From NCBI GenBank assembly GCA_020632695.1, contig JACKFB010000010.1:124001-188000 (forward strand): DNA of 64,000 nt, read 5' to 3'. Positions 38,479-47,758 of this stretch are shown piece by piece. Position 1 is the stretch's first letter; each line of letters starts with the position of its first letter. The notes beneath the pieces are model-generated. The model was not told the origin of the DNA, did no database searches, and saw only the letters and a program-made list of their open reading frames with translations. The position numbers and the translations under genes were made by a program. The stretch is from Deltaproteobacteria bacterium (GTDB taxonomy: Bacteria > Myxococcota_A > UBA9042 > PHBI01 > JACKFB01).

Positions 38479-41007
38479 TCAGTCGTCGCCCCAGCGCAGG
38501 GTGTAGCTGTTGCACGAGGCGCCGGAGCCCGGCGCGGCCTTCACCTCGACGTAGACCGTGCCGGTGTCGTCGAAGCAGAAGGTGCCGCAGTCGCATGAGG
38601 GGTTGAGCTTCACGCGCTCGCTCTGGCTGCCGGAAAGGTTGCTGCAGCAGCCCGAGAGCCCGCCGCTGGTCGACGCCGTGCCCGTGTCGCAGGACAGGCT
38701 GGTCGACCCGTCGGCGCACTTGAAGTAGGCGCAGAGCTGGTAGTTCGTCCCCGAGGGGATGCCGCTGACCTCGACCTGCGGGTAGAAGTCGCAGCCCGTC
38801 TTGTCGGAGTGCTTGAACGAGAACCAGTCCACGTCGCCGGTGGGGTAGATCGTCGCCTGGCGGGTCTTGGCGTCGCCGGGCCAGTCGGTGCAGTCGTCGG
38901 TGTTGGGGATGGCCTTGGCCGCGCCCAGGCTGGCGTTGGGCTCGTCGTCGTCGGTGATGACCGTGCCCGCGCAGACGCCGGCCTGGCAGATGTCGCTGGT
39001 GGTGCACGCGTCACCGTCCACGCAGGGCTTGCCGTCCACCGAGAGCCACCCCTTCGCGTCGACCGCGGGCTGGCAGATCTGGCAGGGATTCGACGGGTTC
39101 GTCTCGCCGTCGCTGCGGCACACGCCGCCGATGTTGCAGAACCCCGGAGCCGGGAAGTGCTGGCAGCCCCCGAGGCCGTCGCAGAAGTCCTCGGTGCAGA
39201 CGAGCTCGTCGTTGCAGCTGTAGGCGGTGCCGGTGCACACGCCCAGCTTGCACGCGTCGGGCGCGGTGCAGGGGTTGGCGTCGTTGCAGACGTTGCCCGT
39301 GTTGCCGGACCAGGCGGTCGTGCTCTTGGCCGGGTCGCACTCCATGCAGGGATCGCCGGGCTTCTGGGTGCCAGGGGCCACACACTTGCCGTCGATGACG
39401 CAGGCGTCCATCGGCACGAAGGAGCACCCGCCCTGGCCGTCGCACACGTCGAGCGTGCAGGTCAGCCCGTCGGCGCACACCTTGGTGGTCCCGGTGCAGA
39501 AGCCCTGCGCGTCGCATGCGTCGGCGAAGGTGCAGAGCTGACCGTCGTCGCAGGTCTTGCCGACCCCGATGGCCGACCAGTCGTCGGGGTTGGCCGGGTT
39601 GCAGGCCTGGCAGGGGTTGGCCGGGTTCGGCTCGAGGCCGGGGTGGCACACGCCGTCGATGAGGCAGCGGTTGGCCAGCAGCGTGTGCTGGCAGCCCCCC
39701 TGACCGTCGCAGGAGTCGGTGGTGCACGGGATGTCGTCGTCGCAGTCGTAGGCGCTGCCGGCGCACACGCCGCCGGTGCAGGTGTCGCCCGAGGTGCAGG
39801 GGTCCTGGTCCGAGCAGGCCTTGCCTTCGGCGTCGGACCACTGGCTGGTGGAGATCGCCGGCTGGCAGGTCTCGCAGAGGTCGGCGGGGTTGGACTCGCC
39901 CTCCAGGACGCAGGCCTCGCCGATGACGCAGGAGTTCTCGACGAGCGTGTGCTGGCAGCCCTTCTGCGGGTCGCACACGTCCACCGTGCACGAGCGGCCA
40001 TCGTCGCAGGCGCCGCCGTCGGTGACGCCATCGCAGTCGTCGTCCAGACCGTTGCACACGTCGGGAGCCGGCGTCGGACCATCGCAGATGACCAGCGCGT
40101 CCGCCGGCCCACAGGCCTCGGTGCCGGTACAGGTGCCGAACTCGTTCTCGTTGGTGCAGAGCAGCGCGGCGATGTCGTCGGTGGCGCCGTTGCAGTCGTC
40201 GTCCAGACCGTTGCACACCTCCGGTGAGGCGACGGCGCCGTCGCAGGCGGTCAGCCCCTCCGGGCCACAGGTGCGGGTGCCCGGGCAGGTGCCGTCGGGA
40301 CCGGTCGCCGCGCAATTCGTCACGTAGCCCTTGTCGGCCCACTCGGGCAGACACTGGCACTGCCCGCTGGAGGGGACGCACTGCTGGCTGGCGTTCGCGC
40401 CCTCGCCGGTGGTCTCGCAGGTGTAGCCGTCGAGGCAGGGGATGGACGCGCTGCAGGCCGATCCGCAGAAGCGTCCGCCGTCCGGGTCGGGGCCCGGGAG
40501 GCAGCGCCCGGGCGCCGTCGCGTTGGGGTCCGCGCAGTCGACGTCGGCCTGGCAGGGGCGGCAGAGGCGCACGTGACGCGGCACGCACACCGAGACGGGA
40601 TCGCCTCCCGTCGTCACGTTCTTGCAGTCGTAGCCGTCGGGGCAGGCCAGGTCGCAGAGCGCGGTGCAGATGAAGCCGGCCCGCCCCTCGATGCACACGC
40701 CGGAGTAGCAGTCGGCGTTGTCGTCGCAGGTGCAGCCGAAGGCCCCCGGGCAGCCCGAGGTCTCCGCGTCGGACACGTCGGTGGGCCCGATGTCGGCGTC
40801 GGCGTCGGCGTCGGCGCCCGCGTCCGCATCGCCAGCGGCGTCGGCGTCCATGGGAGGGCCGTCCGGTGCGTCGGCGGTCCCGTCGGCCGCGTCCACGTCG
40901 GGAGCGGAGACCTCGCCGAGATCGGTGGTCGGGGTGACCGTGCTGCACGCGCCGAGGGCCAGGAGCGCGGCGATCATCAGGCGAGAGCCGTGGCGTGAGC
41001 GTTGCAT
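38479..41007 (-). CDS. Cys-rich lipoprotein with MopE-type metal-binding motifs and a terminal PPC-like domain
   Basis: The 842-residue protein has the lipobox LLALGAC and an Asp/Ala linker encoded by GTCGGC-type hexamer repeats (near 40797-40850). About 90 cysteines then follow in repeating units. Two CNGLDDDCxG motifs (near residues 268 and 320) are the MopE/putative-metal-binding signature. About five further units have a CTxDxCDGxGGCQH pattern like slime-mould-type Cys repeats. The last 110 residues (DDEPNASLGAAKAIP..GDVDWFSF) match a bacterial pre-peptidase C-terminal domain. Calcium- or copper-binding surface adhesin roles are known for relatives; the role here is inferred. It is convergent with the small lipoprotein gene. 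Upstream begins the hexamer-repeat region. Confidence 0.88.
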   Translation of the reverse strand: MQRSRHGSRLMIAALLALGACSTVTPTTDLGEVSAPDVDAADGTADAPDGPPMDADAAGDADAGADADADADIGPTDVSDAETSGCPGAFGCTCDDNADCYSGVCIEGRAGFICTALCDLACPDGYDCKNVTTGGDPVSVCVPRHVRLCRPCQADVDCADPNATAPGRCLPGPDPDGGRFCGSACSASIPCLDGYTCETTGEGANASQQCVPSSGQCQCLPEWADKGYVTNCAATGPDGTCPGTRTCGPEGLTACDGAVASPEVCNGLDDDCNGATDDIAALLCTNENEFGTCTGTEACGPADALVICDGPTPAPDVCNGLDDDCDGVTDGGACDDGRSCTVDVCDPQKGCQHTLVENSCVIGEACVLEGESNPADLCETCQPAISTSQWSDAEGKACSDQDPCTSGDTCTGGVCAGSAYDCDDDIPCTTDSCDGQGGCQHTLLANRCLIDGVCHPGLEPNPANPCQACNPANPDDWSAIGVGKTCDDGQLCTFADACDAQGFCTGTTKVCADGLTCTLDVCDGQGGCSFVPMDACVIDGKCVAPGTQKPGDPCMECDPAKSTTAWSGNTGNVCNDANPCTAPDACKLGVCTGTAYSCNDELVCTEDFCDGLGGCQHFPAPGFCNIGGVCRSDGETNPSNPCQICQPAVDAKGWLSVDGKPCVDGDACTTSDICQAGVCAGTVITDDDEPNASLGAAKAIPNTDDCTDWPGDAKTRQATIYPTGDVDWFSFKHSDKTGCDFYPQVEVSGIPSGTNYQLCAYFKCADGSTSLSCDTGTASTSGGLSGCCSNLSGSQSERVKLNPSCDCGTFCFDDTGTVYVEVKAAPGSGASCNSYTLRWGDD

Positions 41008-41099
41008 GGGAGATGACTCCTGAGGGCCGGGCGGAGCGCCGAGGTCGCGCTCCCGCGGGCGGTCAGGATAGCCTCAGCGAGCAGCGGAATCGATCGCGG

Positions 41100-41614
<515 letters not shown>

Positions 41615-41777
41615 CCTCCAAGGCCGCCAGTTGAGGTGGCTGCTGCCGCTCCGGCGCTGGGCCGTCAAGGACCGTCGGAGCTTCGCTCCTCGGCCGCTTC
41701 GCGGCGGCCTGCGGCCGTCCCTGACGGCCCAGCGCCGAAGCGGCTGGTGGTGGGGGCTCAACTGGCGGCCCTGGAGG
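41615..41777. repeat. Palindrome 1: multi-armed inverted repeat preceding a four-helix-bundle gene
   Basis: Outer arms 41615-41635 and 41757-41777 are reverse complements over 21 bp with one mismatch. Inner arms around GGGCCGTCA (from 41660) and TGACGGCCC (to 41730) pair again, and the centre holds short hairpins such as GGAGC-TTC-GCTCC. The core 41662-41727 is identical at 64 of 66 positions to the minus strand of palindrome 2 (43142-43077). The outer right arm contains the ribosome binding site GGAGG (41773-41777) of the gene starting at 41784. It pairs with CCTCC at 41615-41619, so the RNA could hide its own start site. Confidence 0.85.
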
Positions 41778-41783
41778 CGAGAG

Positions 41784-42128
41784 ATGGTTGGCGAGTCGGG
41801 GATGGATGCGGAGCGGGTGGCGGCGCGGGCGGCGGTGGGGCTCTTCGGGTTGGCGCGGGGGTTGTCGCCTTCGTTCCGGGGTTTGGGCGACCAGGCGACC
41901 CGGGCGGGGGCGTCGGCGGCGCTGAACCTGGCCGAGGGCTCGGGCCGCTTCGGGCGGGACCGGGTGCAGCACTACCGCATCGCGTACGGGAGCGCGCGGG
42001 AGGCGTCGATGGCGTTGGAGCTGATGGTCGGCGCCGGAGCGGTGCCCGAGGCGGCCGGAGCGGAGGTGCTGGAGCTGCTGGACCGGGTCAAGGCGATGAC
42101 GTGGCGGATGATCCATCCGCGGCGGTAG
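41784..42128 (+). CDS. Four-helix-bundle protein (S23/IVP/Avd-like), copy 1
   Basis: The 114-residue protein has the layout of the PF05635/TIGR02436 family (23S rRNA intervening-sequence protein; bAvd-like): helix 1 VAARAAVGLFGLARGL, the conserved GDQATRAGASAALNLAEG start of helix 2, GRFGRDRVQHYRIAYGSAREA in helix 3, and a C-terminal helix with LLDRVKAMTWRM. Family members are small basic oligomers that bind nucleic acid or partner with reverse transcriptases in diversity-generating retroelements; none is encoded here. GGAGG lies 6 nt before the ATG, inside the arm of palindrome 1. It closely resembles the minus-strand copy at 42671-43018 (NLAEGSGRFGRD identical). The frame stays open far upstream, but only through repeat DNA. 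Confidence 0.88.
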   Translation: MVGESGMDAERVAARAAVGLFGLARGLSPSFRGLGDQATRAGASAALNLAEGSGRFGRDRVQHYRIAYGSAREASMALELMVGAGAVPEAAGAEVLELLDRVKAMTWRMIHPRR

Positions 42129-42670
42129 GCCGGGCCCGGCGGCGGCGGTCGCGGCGGCCGTCGCCGCCGAGACCGAGGCCGAGACCGAGGCCGCGACCGG
42201 CCCCGAAGCCGAGACCGAGGCCGACACCGTCACCGAGACCGAGGCCGAGACCGAGGCCGACACCGTCACCGAGACCGAGACCGAGGCCGACACCGTCACC
42301 GAGACCGAGACCGAGACCGAGGCCGAGGCCGAGGCCGAGACCGAGACCGAGATCGAGGCCGAGACCGAGGCCGAGGCCGAGACCGAGACCGAGATCGAGG
42401 CCGAGACCGAGGCCGAGGCCGAGACCGAGACCGAGATCGAGGCCGAGACCGAGGCCGAGGCCGAGACCGAGACCGAGGCCGAGACCGAGGCCGTGACCGG
42501 CACCGAGGCCGAGACCGGCACCGGGACCGTTGCCGGCACCGGGCCGAGGCCGAGACCGAGGCCGTTACCGGCACCGAGGCCGACACCGTCACCGAGACCG
42601 GCGCCGAGAGCGCAACTGCCACCGGCACCGCCCGTCCCCGGCGGCCCGCGCCGCCGGGGACGGGTCGCGG
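42129..42670. repeat. Hexanucleotide array, block B, with 42-bp higher-order repeat
   Basis: The stretch between the two convergent four-helix-bundle genes is hexamer array from about 42165 to 42620 (GAGACC, GAGGCC, GACACC, GTCACC). Within it a 42-bp unit beginning GAGATC is repeated exactly three times at 42349-42390, 42391-42432 and 42433-42474, so larger segments have duplicated recently. A GC-rich stretch (42130-42160 and 42620-42670) joins it to the genes. No gene or terminator was recognised. Confidence 0.88.
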
Positions 42671-43018
42671 TCAGCGGTTGGGGAAGATGAGCTTCCAGGT
42701 GATGGCCTGGACGCTGTCGAGCATCGCCAGGATGCGCTCGCCGTCTGCCGCCGGCACCGCCCGGAGCCCGACCAGCAGCCGCACCGCCGCCGACGCCTCC
42801 CGCGAGCTGGCGTACGCGATGCGGTAGTACTGCACCTTGTCGCGCCCGAAGCGCCCGGAACCCTCGGCCAGGTTCAGCGGCACCGACACCACGGCCCGGG
42901 TCGCCTGGTCCCCGATGGCCCTGTACGTGGCCCCCAAGCCCTCGATGAGCCCGAAGACCCCCACCGCCGCGTCCGTCGCCAACCTCTCGACCTCCAACGC
43001 CTTCTCCGTACCACGCAT
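42671..43018 (-). CDS. Four-helix-bundle protein (S23/IVP/Avd-like), copy 2
   Basis: The 115-residue protein is a paralog of the copy at 41784: GDQATRAVVSVPLNLAEG, GRFGRDKVQYYRIAYASSREA, and MLDSVQAITWKLI align without gaps. The ATG at 43018 has GGAGG six bases upstream, in the arm of palindrome 2, exactly the arrangement seen in copy 1. The longer frame to 44371 continues only through palindrome and repeat sequence and is rejected. The two genes face each other tail to tail across block B. Conservation of the core residues suggests both are still under selection. Confidence 0.88.
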   Translation of the reverse strand: MRGTEKALEVERLATDAAVGVFGLIEGLGATYRAIGDQATRAVVSVPLNLAEGSGRFGRDKVQYYRIAYASSREASAAVRLLVGLRAVPAADGERILAMLDSVQAITWKLIFPNR

Positions 43019-43021
43019 GTC

Positions 43022-43193
43022 CCGCCTCCTGGGCAGCCAGTTGAGGCCCCCAACCCCCAAGCCTTCCTCGTCGTCCCCGTCAGGGACGGCCGAAGGCCGC
43101 CGCGAAGCGGCCGAGGAGCGAAGCTCCGAAGGTCCTTGACGGAGACGACGAGGTAGGCGACCGACCAGCCTCGACTGGCTGCCCAGGAGGCGG
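43022..43193. repeat. Palindrome 2: multi-armed inverted repeat preceding copy 2
   Basis: Outer arms 43022-43046 and 43169-43193 pair over 25 bp with one mismatch. Inner arms 43066-43087 and 43132-43153 pair over 22 bp with two mismatches. The centre carries CCGC-GAA-GCGG and GGAGC-GAA-GCTCC hairpins. Read on the minus strand, the core is 64/66 identical to palindrome 1, while the middle arms differ in sequence but are each self-complementary. This is compensatory-like variation expected if the structure itself is selected. The ribosome binding site of the gene at 43018 lies in the outer arm. Confidence 0.87.
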
Positions 43194-44180
43194 CGCGCGC
43201 CGTGGCGGTGCGGGGGCGGTGACCGAGGCGGTCTCGGTGCCGGAGGCGGTCTCGGTGCCGGAGACGGTGTCGGTGTCCGTGTCGGTGTCAGTGCCGGAGA
43301 CGGTGTCGGTGTCAGTGCCGGAGACGGAGACCGTGGCCGAGGCGGTGTCGGCGGCCGTGGCCGAGACCGTGGCAGCGCCCGCCGCCGTCGCTGTCGCAGA
43401 GGCCGACGCCGGCACCGAGGCCGAGACCGACACCGACACCGAGGCCGAGACCGACACCGACACCGAGGCCGAGGCCGACACCGAGGCCGGCACCGAGACC
43501 GAGGCCGAGACCGGCGCCGAGGCCGAGACCGAGACCGAGACCGGCACCGAGACCGAGGCCGAGACCGGCGCCGAGGCCGAGACGGAGACCGACACCGAGA
43601 CCGAGACCGAGACCGACGCCGAGACCGAGACCGACGCCGGCACCGAGACCGAGGCCGAGGCCGGGCCGGCACCGAGAGCCGAGGCCAGCACCAGGAGGCC
43701 GGCTTGCGGCACCGAGGCCGAGGCCGGCACCGAGGCCGAGGCCGGCCCGAGGCCGGCACCGAGGCCGAGACCGAGCACCGAGCACCGAGGCCGGCACCGA
43801 GGCCGAGGCCGGCACGAGGCCGAGGCCGGCACCGAGGCCGAGGCCGGCACCCGGCACCCGGCCGGCCGGCACCGAGGCCGAGGCCGGCACCGAGGCCGAG
43901 GCCGGCACCGAGGCCGAGGCCGGCACCGAGGCCGAGGCCGGCACCGAGGCCGAGGCCGGCACCGAGGCCGAGGCCGGCACCGAGACCGAGGCCGGCACCG
44001 AGGCCGAGGCCGGCACCGAGACCGAGGCCGTCACCGAGACCGACTCCGAGACCGGCACCGAGACCGGCACCGTCACCGAGACCGACTCCGTGACCGACCC
44101 CGAGCGCCGCCGCCCCTTCCCCGCAGGCGGCTCGGGCGCCTATGCTCCGGCTGGCGGACTGGTGCGCTCCGGAGATGGCG
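43194..44180. repeat. Hexanucleotide array, block C, with orientation switch and 18-bp tandem repeat
   Basis: From about 43219 to 43330 the array reads GGTCTC/GGTGCC/GGTGTC, the reverse complement of blocks A and B. From about 43400 to 44095 it returns to the GAGACC/GGCACC orientation. An 18-bp unit GGCACCGAGGCCGAGGCC runs as nine near-perfect copies at 43868-44029, the first six exact. Phase breaks not divisible by three (for example GGCACGAGG near 43811) argue against coding. Bases 44100-44180 are the leader of the hydrolase gene. Confidence 0.87.
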
Positions 44181-46331
44181 ATGTTGCGGTGCTCCTCTCG
44201 AATCCCTGCGGCCGCTTGGGCGGCTGCGCTCTGCGGGCTGGCGGTTTGCGGTGGCGAGCCTGGGGCGCAGGCGCCGCTCGCCGACGCGGCCGACGCGGCC
44301 GACGCCGCCGACGCTGGCGACGCGGCCGACGCCGACGTGGAGGCGCCGCTGCCTGCTGCTCCGGAGGGCACGCGGGTGTACTTCGCGCTCGGGGCGGACC
44401 TGGGCAGCGCGGAGCACTTCTTCGATCAGCCGTGGCCTGGCGACTTGCGCACCGACGCTGGCGGGCACCCGGTGCTGGGCGGGCTGCCCAACCCGCGCTC
44501 CCTCGATCTCGTCGACGAGCTTCGCGTCGTGGCCGAGCGACGGCTGGTGGGCTTCCCCACCACCTCGGTCGCCTGGTTTCGCTTCGATGGGCCGCTCGAG
44601 GAGCGTTCCCGGGACGAGCTGGTCGCGGCCAGCGCCAGCGCGGACCTCATGCTCATCGACGTCGACCCGGACTCGCCGGAGCGCGGCCGGCTGTTTCCGC
44701 TGGTCGCCGCCACGCTGGCGCCCGACGCCTACGTGCCGGAGCATGTGCTGGCCCTGGCTCCCCACCCGGGGGTCGTCATCCCCGCGGGGCGTACCTACGC
44801 CTACGTCATCCGACGCAGCCTCGGCGACGCCGCCGGCGCCCCGCTGGGGAGCCCGCCCGAGATGTGGGCGCTGCTCCACGGTCGCGATCCGGGCGACTCC
44901 GTGGCCGCCGCGCGCTTCGCGGCGCTCCACGACACGCTCCAGGGCCTGGGCGTCGACCCCGACGAGCTCGCCGCCGCCACCGTGTTCACCACCGCCGACG
45001 TGGTCGCGGACCTGGCCACCTTGGGCGATCGCGTGCGAGCCGCCTGGCAGGTCACCCTCAGCGACGTCGCCCCCGACCCCGACGACGGCCTGGACCACGA
45101 GCGCTTCTGCGAGCTTCGCGGCACGGTCGCCTTGCCCCAGTTCCAGCGCGGCACCCCGCCCTTCGACGGCGGCGGGGGCACCTTCGAGGAGCCCGGGCCG
45201 GACGGGCTGCCGCCGGTGCAGCGCACCGAGGTGGTCCCGGTCACCCTCACGATCCCGCGCGGCCCGATGCCCGCGGCCGGCTACCCGCTCTGCCTGTACC
45301 ACCACGGCTCGGGTGGGCTGTCGAGCCAGGTGGTCGACCGGGGCCCCGTCACCGAGCCGGGCGGCGAACCCGCCAAGGGCCTGGGGCCCGCCCACGTGCT
45401 GGCCGCGCACGGCATCGGCGCCGCCGGCTACGCGCTGCCCATCAACCCGGAGCGCGTCCCCGGCGCCTCGTCGCTGGACTACCTGAACCTGGGCAACCTG
45501 GCCGCCTACACCGACACGGTGCGCCAGGGCAGCCTCGAGGGGCGCCTGGTCCTGGACGCCCTGCTGGCGCTGCGGCTCTCGCCCGATGACCTGGCGGGCT
45601 GCGACGGCGTGGCGCTGCCCGACGGAGCGGACGCCTTCCGCTTCGACCCCGCCTCGGTGGTCGCGATGGGCCAGTCCCAAGGCGGCTTCTACGTCACGAT
45701 GCTGGCTGCCGTGGAGCCGCGGGTGCGCGCGGTCGTGCCCACGGGGACCGGCGGCTTCTGGAGTGAGTTCATCCTCACCACCCGCCAGTTCCCAGGCGTC
45801 GCGCTCGTCTCGGGCCTGCTCGGCACCGGCGACTCCCTGAGCTACATGCACCCGACCATGCACCTGCTGCAGATGGCCTGGGAGCCGGCCGAGACCATGC
45901 CCTACATGCAGCGCATCGCCCGCCGGCCCCTGCCCGGCCACCCGGTTCGACAGGTCTATCAGCCGGTCGGCCGAGACGACCGCTTCTACCCCACCGGCCT
46001 CTACGACGCGCTGGCGCTGGCTTTCGAACACCAGCAGGCGGGCCAGCTCGTGTGGGGCACCATGCAGGCGTCCCTCGCGGTGCTGGGCCTCGACGGCCTC
46101 ATCCCCTACCCCGTGCGCGGCAACCGTCGCTCGGTCGACGGCACCCCCTACACCGGCGTGGTGGTCCAGTACGAGGGCGACGGGCTGGCCGACCCGCACG
46201 CCATCTTCGTGCAGCTCGACGCCGTGAAGCACCAGTACGGCTGCTTCTTCGAGACCCTGCTGGCCACGGGCGAGGCCACCGTCCCGGCGCCGGCGCCTTT
46301 GGGCACGCCCTGCGCCGGGCACGCGCCGTGA
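44181..46331 (+). CDS. Exported alpha/beta hydrolase-like protein
   Basis: The 716-residue protein starts at the ATG at 44181, six bases after GGAG. A signal peptide ends near LAVCGGE, a possible lipid site, followed by an Ala/Asp linker (DAADAADAADAG) like other exported proteins here. The C-terminal half has a strand plus oxyanion loop (LCLYHHGSGG), a nucleophile elbow GQSQGG, and a terminal DAVKHQYG segment where a catalytic His is expected. The N-terminal 330 residues are unassigned. Similar large exported hydrolases occur in myxobacteria. Upstream ATGs at 44142 and 44175 are weaker starts. The stop overlaps the GTG of the GH4 gene. Confidence 0.8.
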   Translation: MLRCSSRIPAAAWAAALCGLAVCGGEPGAQAPLADAADAADAADAGDAADADVEAPLPAAPEGTRVYFALGADLGSAEHFFDQPWPGDLRTDAGGHPVLGGLPNPRSLDLVDELRVVAERRLVGFPTTSVAWFRFDGPLEERSRDELVAASASADLMLIDVDPDSPERGRLFPLVAATLAPDAYVPEHVLALAPHPGVVIPAGRTYAYVIRRSLGDAAGAPLGSPPEMWALLHGRDPGDSVAAARFAALHDTLQGLGVDPDELAAATVFTTADVVADLATLGDRVRAAWQVTLSDVAPDPDDGLDHERFCELRGTVALPQFQRGTPPFDGGGGTFEEPGPDGLPPVQRTEVVPVTLTIPRGPMPAAGYPLCLYHHGSGGLSSQVVDRGPVTEPGGEPAKGLGPAHVLAAHGIGAAGYALPINPERVPGASSLDYLNLGNLAAYTDTVRQGSLEGRLVLDALLALRLSPDDLAGCDGVALPDGADAFRFDPASVVAMGQSQGGFYVTMLAAVEPRVRAVVPTGTGGFWSEFILTTRQFPGVALVSGLLGTGDSLSYMHPTMHLLQMAWEPAETMPYMQRIARRPLPGHPVRQVYQPVGRDDRFYPTGLYDALALAFEHQQAGQLVWGTMQASLAVLGLDGLIPYPVRGNRRSVDGTPYTGVVVQYEGDGLADPHAIFVQLDAVKHQYGCFFETLLATGEATVPAPAPLGTPCAGHAP

Positions 46332-47692
46332 GCGGGCCACGCGTCGTGCTCATCGGCGCCGGCAGCGCGTCCTTCGGGCTGGGGACCCTCGCCGGGCTGA
46401 TGCGGACGCCGTCGCTCAGCGGGGCGACGCTGGTGCTGGTCGACCTCGACGAGGCCGGGCTCGAGGCCGTCGCCGCCCTGGCCACCCGCCTGAACGCGGA
46501 GTGGCGAGCCGGAATGCGTATCGAGCGGCACACCGACCGCCTCCGCGCGCTGGCGGGCGGCGCGGACTTCGTCGTCGTCTCGGTAGCCTCGGACCGGGAG
46601 GCCGCCTGGCAGCGCGACCGTGAGCTGGGCCGCCGCGCGGGCATCGAGCACTACGCCGAGAACGGCGGCCCCGGCGGCCTCTTCCACGCCGCGCGCAGCA
46701 TCGAGCTGGTGCTGCCGGTCGCCCGCGACGTCGAGCGTTGCTGCCCCGACGCGTGGCTCATCGTCTACACGAACCCGCTGCCGCGCGTGTGCCGCGCCGT
46801 CGCGCGCGAGACCCGCCTCCGGGTCGTGGGCCTGTGCCACCAGCTCCGCTTCGGCTACATGATCGCCGGCGTCGCGCTGGCGGAGCGGCTGGGCATCGAG
46901 GTACCCGCCGGCTACGTCTTCCGCTGGACCGACGAGAGCGTCGCCCACGAGCGCGCCATCGGTGATGCGGCGCGCGAGCGCCTGTCGTTGACCGCGGCGG
47001 GGCTCAACCACTTCACCTGGATGCTCTCGCTGCGGGATCGCCAGACGGGCGAGGAGCTGCTGCCGGCGCTGCGCGAGGCGCTGACCGAGCGGGTGCACGC
47101 CGGCTTCGAGCCGCTGACCCGGCAGCTCGTGCGGGCGACCGGGCTGGTGCCGGTCTCCGGCGACACCCACATCTCGGAATATCTCCCCTACACCGCCAGC
47201 GCGGAGCGCTTCGCCGCCTGCGCCATCCCTCACTACGACCACGCCTGGTCGGAGCGACGGCGGCAGGTGGCGCGGGCCGACGCGCTGCGGCTGGCGCGAG
47301 GCGAAGGCTCGGTGGAGCCCCTGCGCGACACGGCCAGCGAGGGACTGGAGGAGCTGGTCGAGGCCGTCTGGCACGACACGGGCGCGCTGCAGGAGTCGAT
47401 CAACCTGCCCAACCCGGGTTCGCACCTGGGCCTGCCTCCGGGCGCCATCGTCGAGCTGCCCGCCCGGGCCGCGCGGCGAGGTCTGGAGCCGGTGGATCTG
47501 CCCGAGCTGCCCCAGCCGGCCCTCGAGTGGTGCCGGCGCGAGACGGCGCTGGTGGAGGCCGTCGTCGACGCGGCCCTCGAGCCCAGCGAGGCCAACGCGA
47601 AGCGCGCGCTGCTGCTGGACCCGATGGTCGCGGACCTCGGCGCGGTCGAGACCCTGGCTCGCGCCTTCACCGATGCCCGCGCCCGGATCTGA
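46328..47692 (+). CDS. Glycoside hydrolase family 4 (NAD- and metal-dependent)
   Basis: The 454-residue protein has the GH4 features: N-terminal NAD-binding loop GAGSASFG, YTNPLPRVC, GLCHQ with the metal-binding Cys, and GLNHFTW with the metal-binding His. GH4 enzymes cleave alpha- or beta-glycosides (alpha-galactosides, alpha-glucosides, 6-phosphoglucosides) by an NAD-linked redox-elimination mechanism with a divalent metal. The specificity cannot be told from sequence. The GTG start at 46328 overlaps the preceding stop (GTGA), which fixes it. The protein is cytoplasmic, whereas its upstream neighbour is exported. Confidence 0.92.
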   Translation: MSGPRVVLIGAGSASFGLGTLAGLMRTPSLSGATLVLVDLDEAGLEAVAALATRLNAEWRAGMRIERHTDRLRALAGGADFVVVSVASDREAAWQRDRELGRRAGIEHYAENGGPGGLFHAARSIELVLPVARDVERCCPDAWLIVYTNPLPRVCRAVARETRLRVVGLCHQLRFGYMIAGVALAERLGIEVPAGYVFRWTDESVAHERAIGDAARERLSLTAAGLNHFTWMLSLRDRQTGEELLPALREALTERVHAGFEPLTRQLVRATGLVPVSGDTHISEYLPYTASAERFAACAIPHYDHAWSERRRQVARADALRLARGEGSVEPLRDTASEGLEELVEAVWHDTGALQESINLPNPGSHLGLPPGAIVELPARAARRGLEPVDLPELPQPALEWCRRETALVEAVVDAALEPSEANAKRALLLDPMVADLGAVETLARAFTDARARI

Positions 47693-47752
47693 GGCTCGCG
47701 CGCGAGCCGGGGGGCGCCCGCCGAGCGACCGTCCGCCGCCGCGGGCGCCCCC
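47693..47752. terminator. Paired GC palindromes between convergent genes
   Basis: GGCTCGCG (47693-47700) and CGCGAGCC (47701-47708) form a perfect 16-bp palindrome straight after the GH4 stop. GGGGGCGCCCG (47710-47720) pairs with CGGGCGCCCCC (47742-47752). They separate the convergent GH4 and SRPBCC genes; probable bidirectional terminator without T-tracts. Confidence 0.5.
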
Positions 47753-47758
47753 GCCCCG

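Noticed and set aside
41784..43018. Diversity-generating retroelement (Avd-like protein present)
   Set aside because: No reverse transcriptase gene and no template/variable repeat pair were found in the window.
41615..43193. 23S rRNA intervening sequence
   Set aside because: No rRNA sequence flanks the units; they sit between protein genes and arrays.
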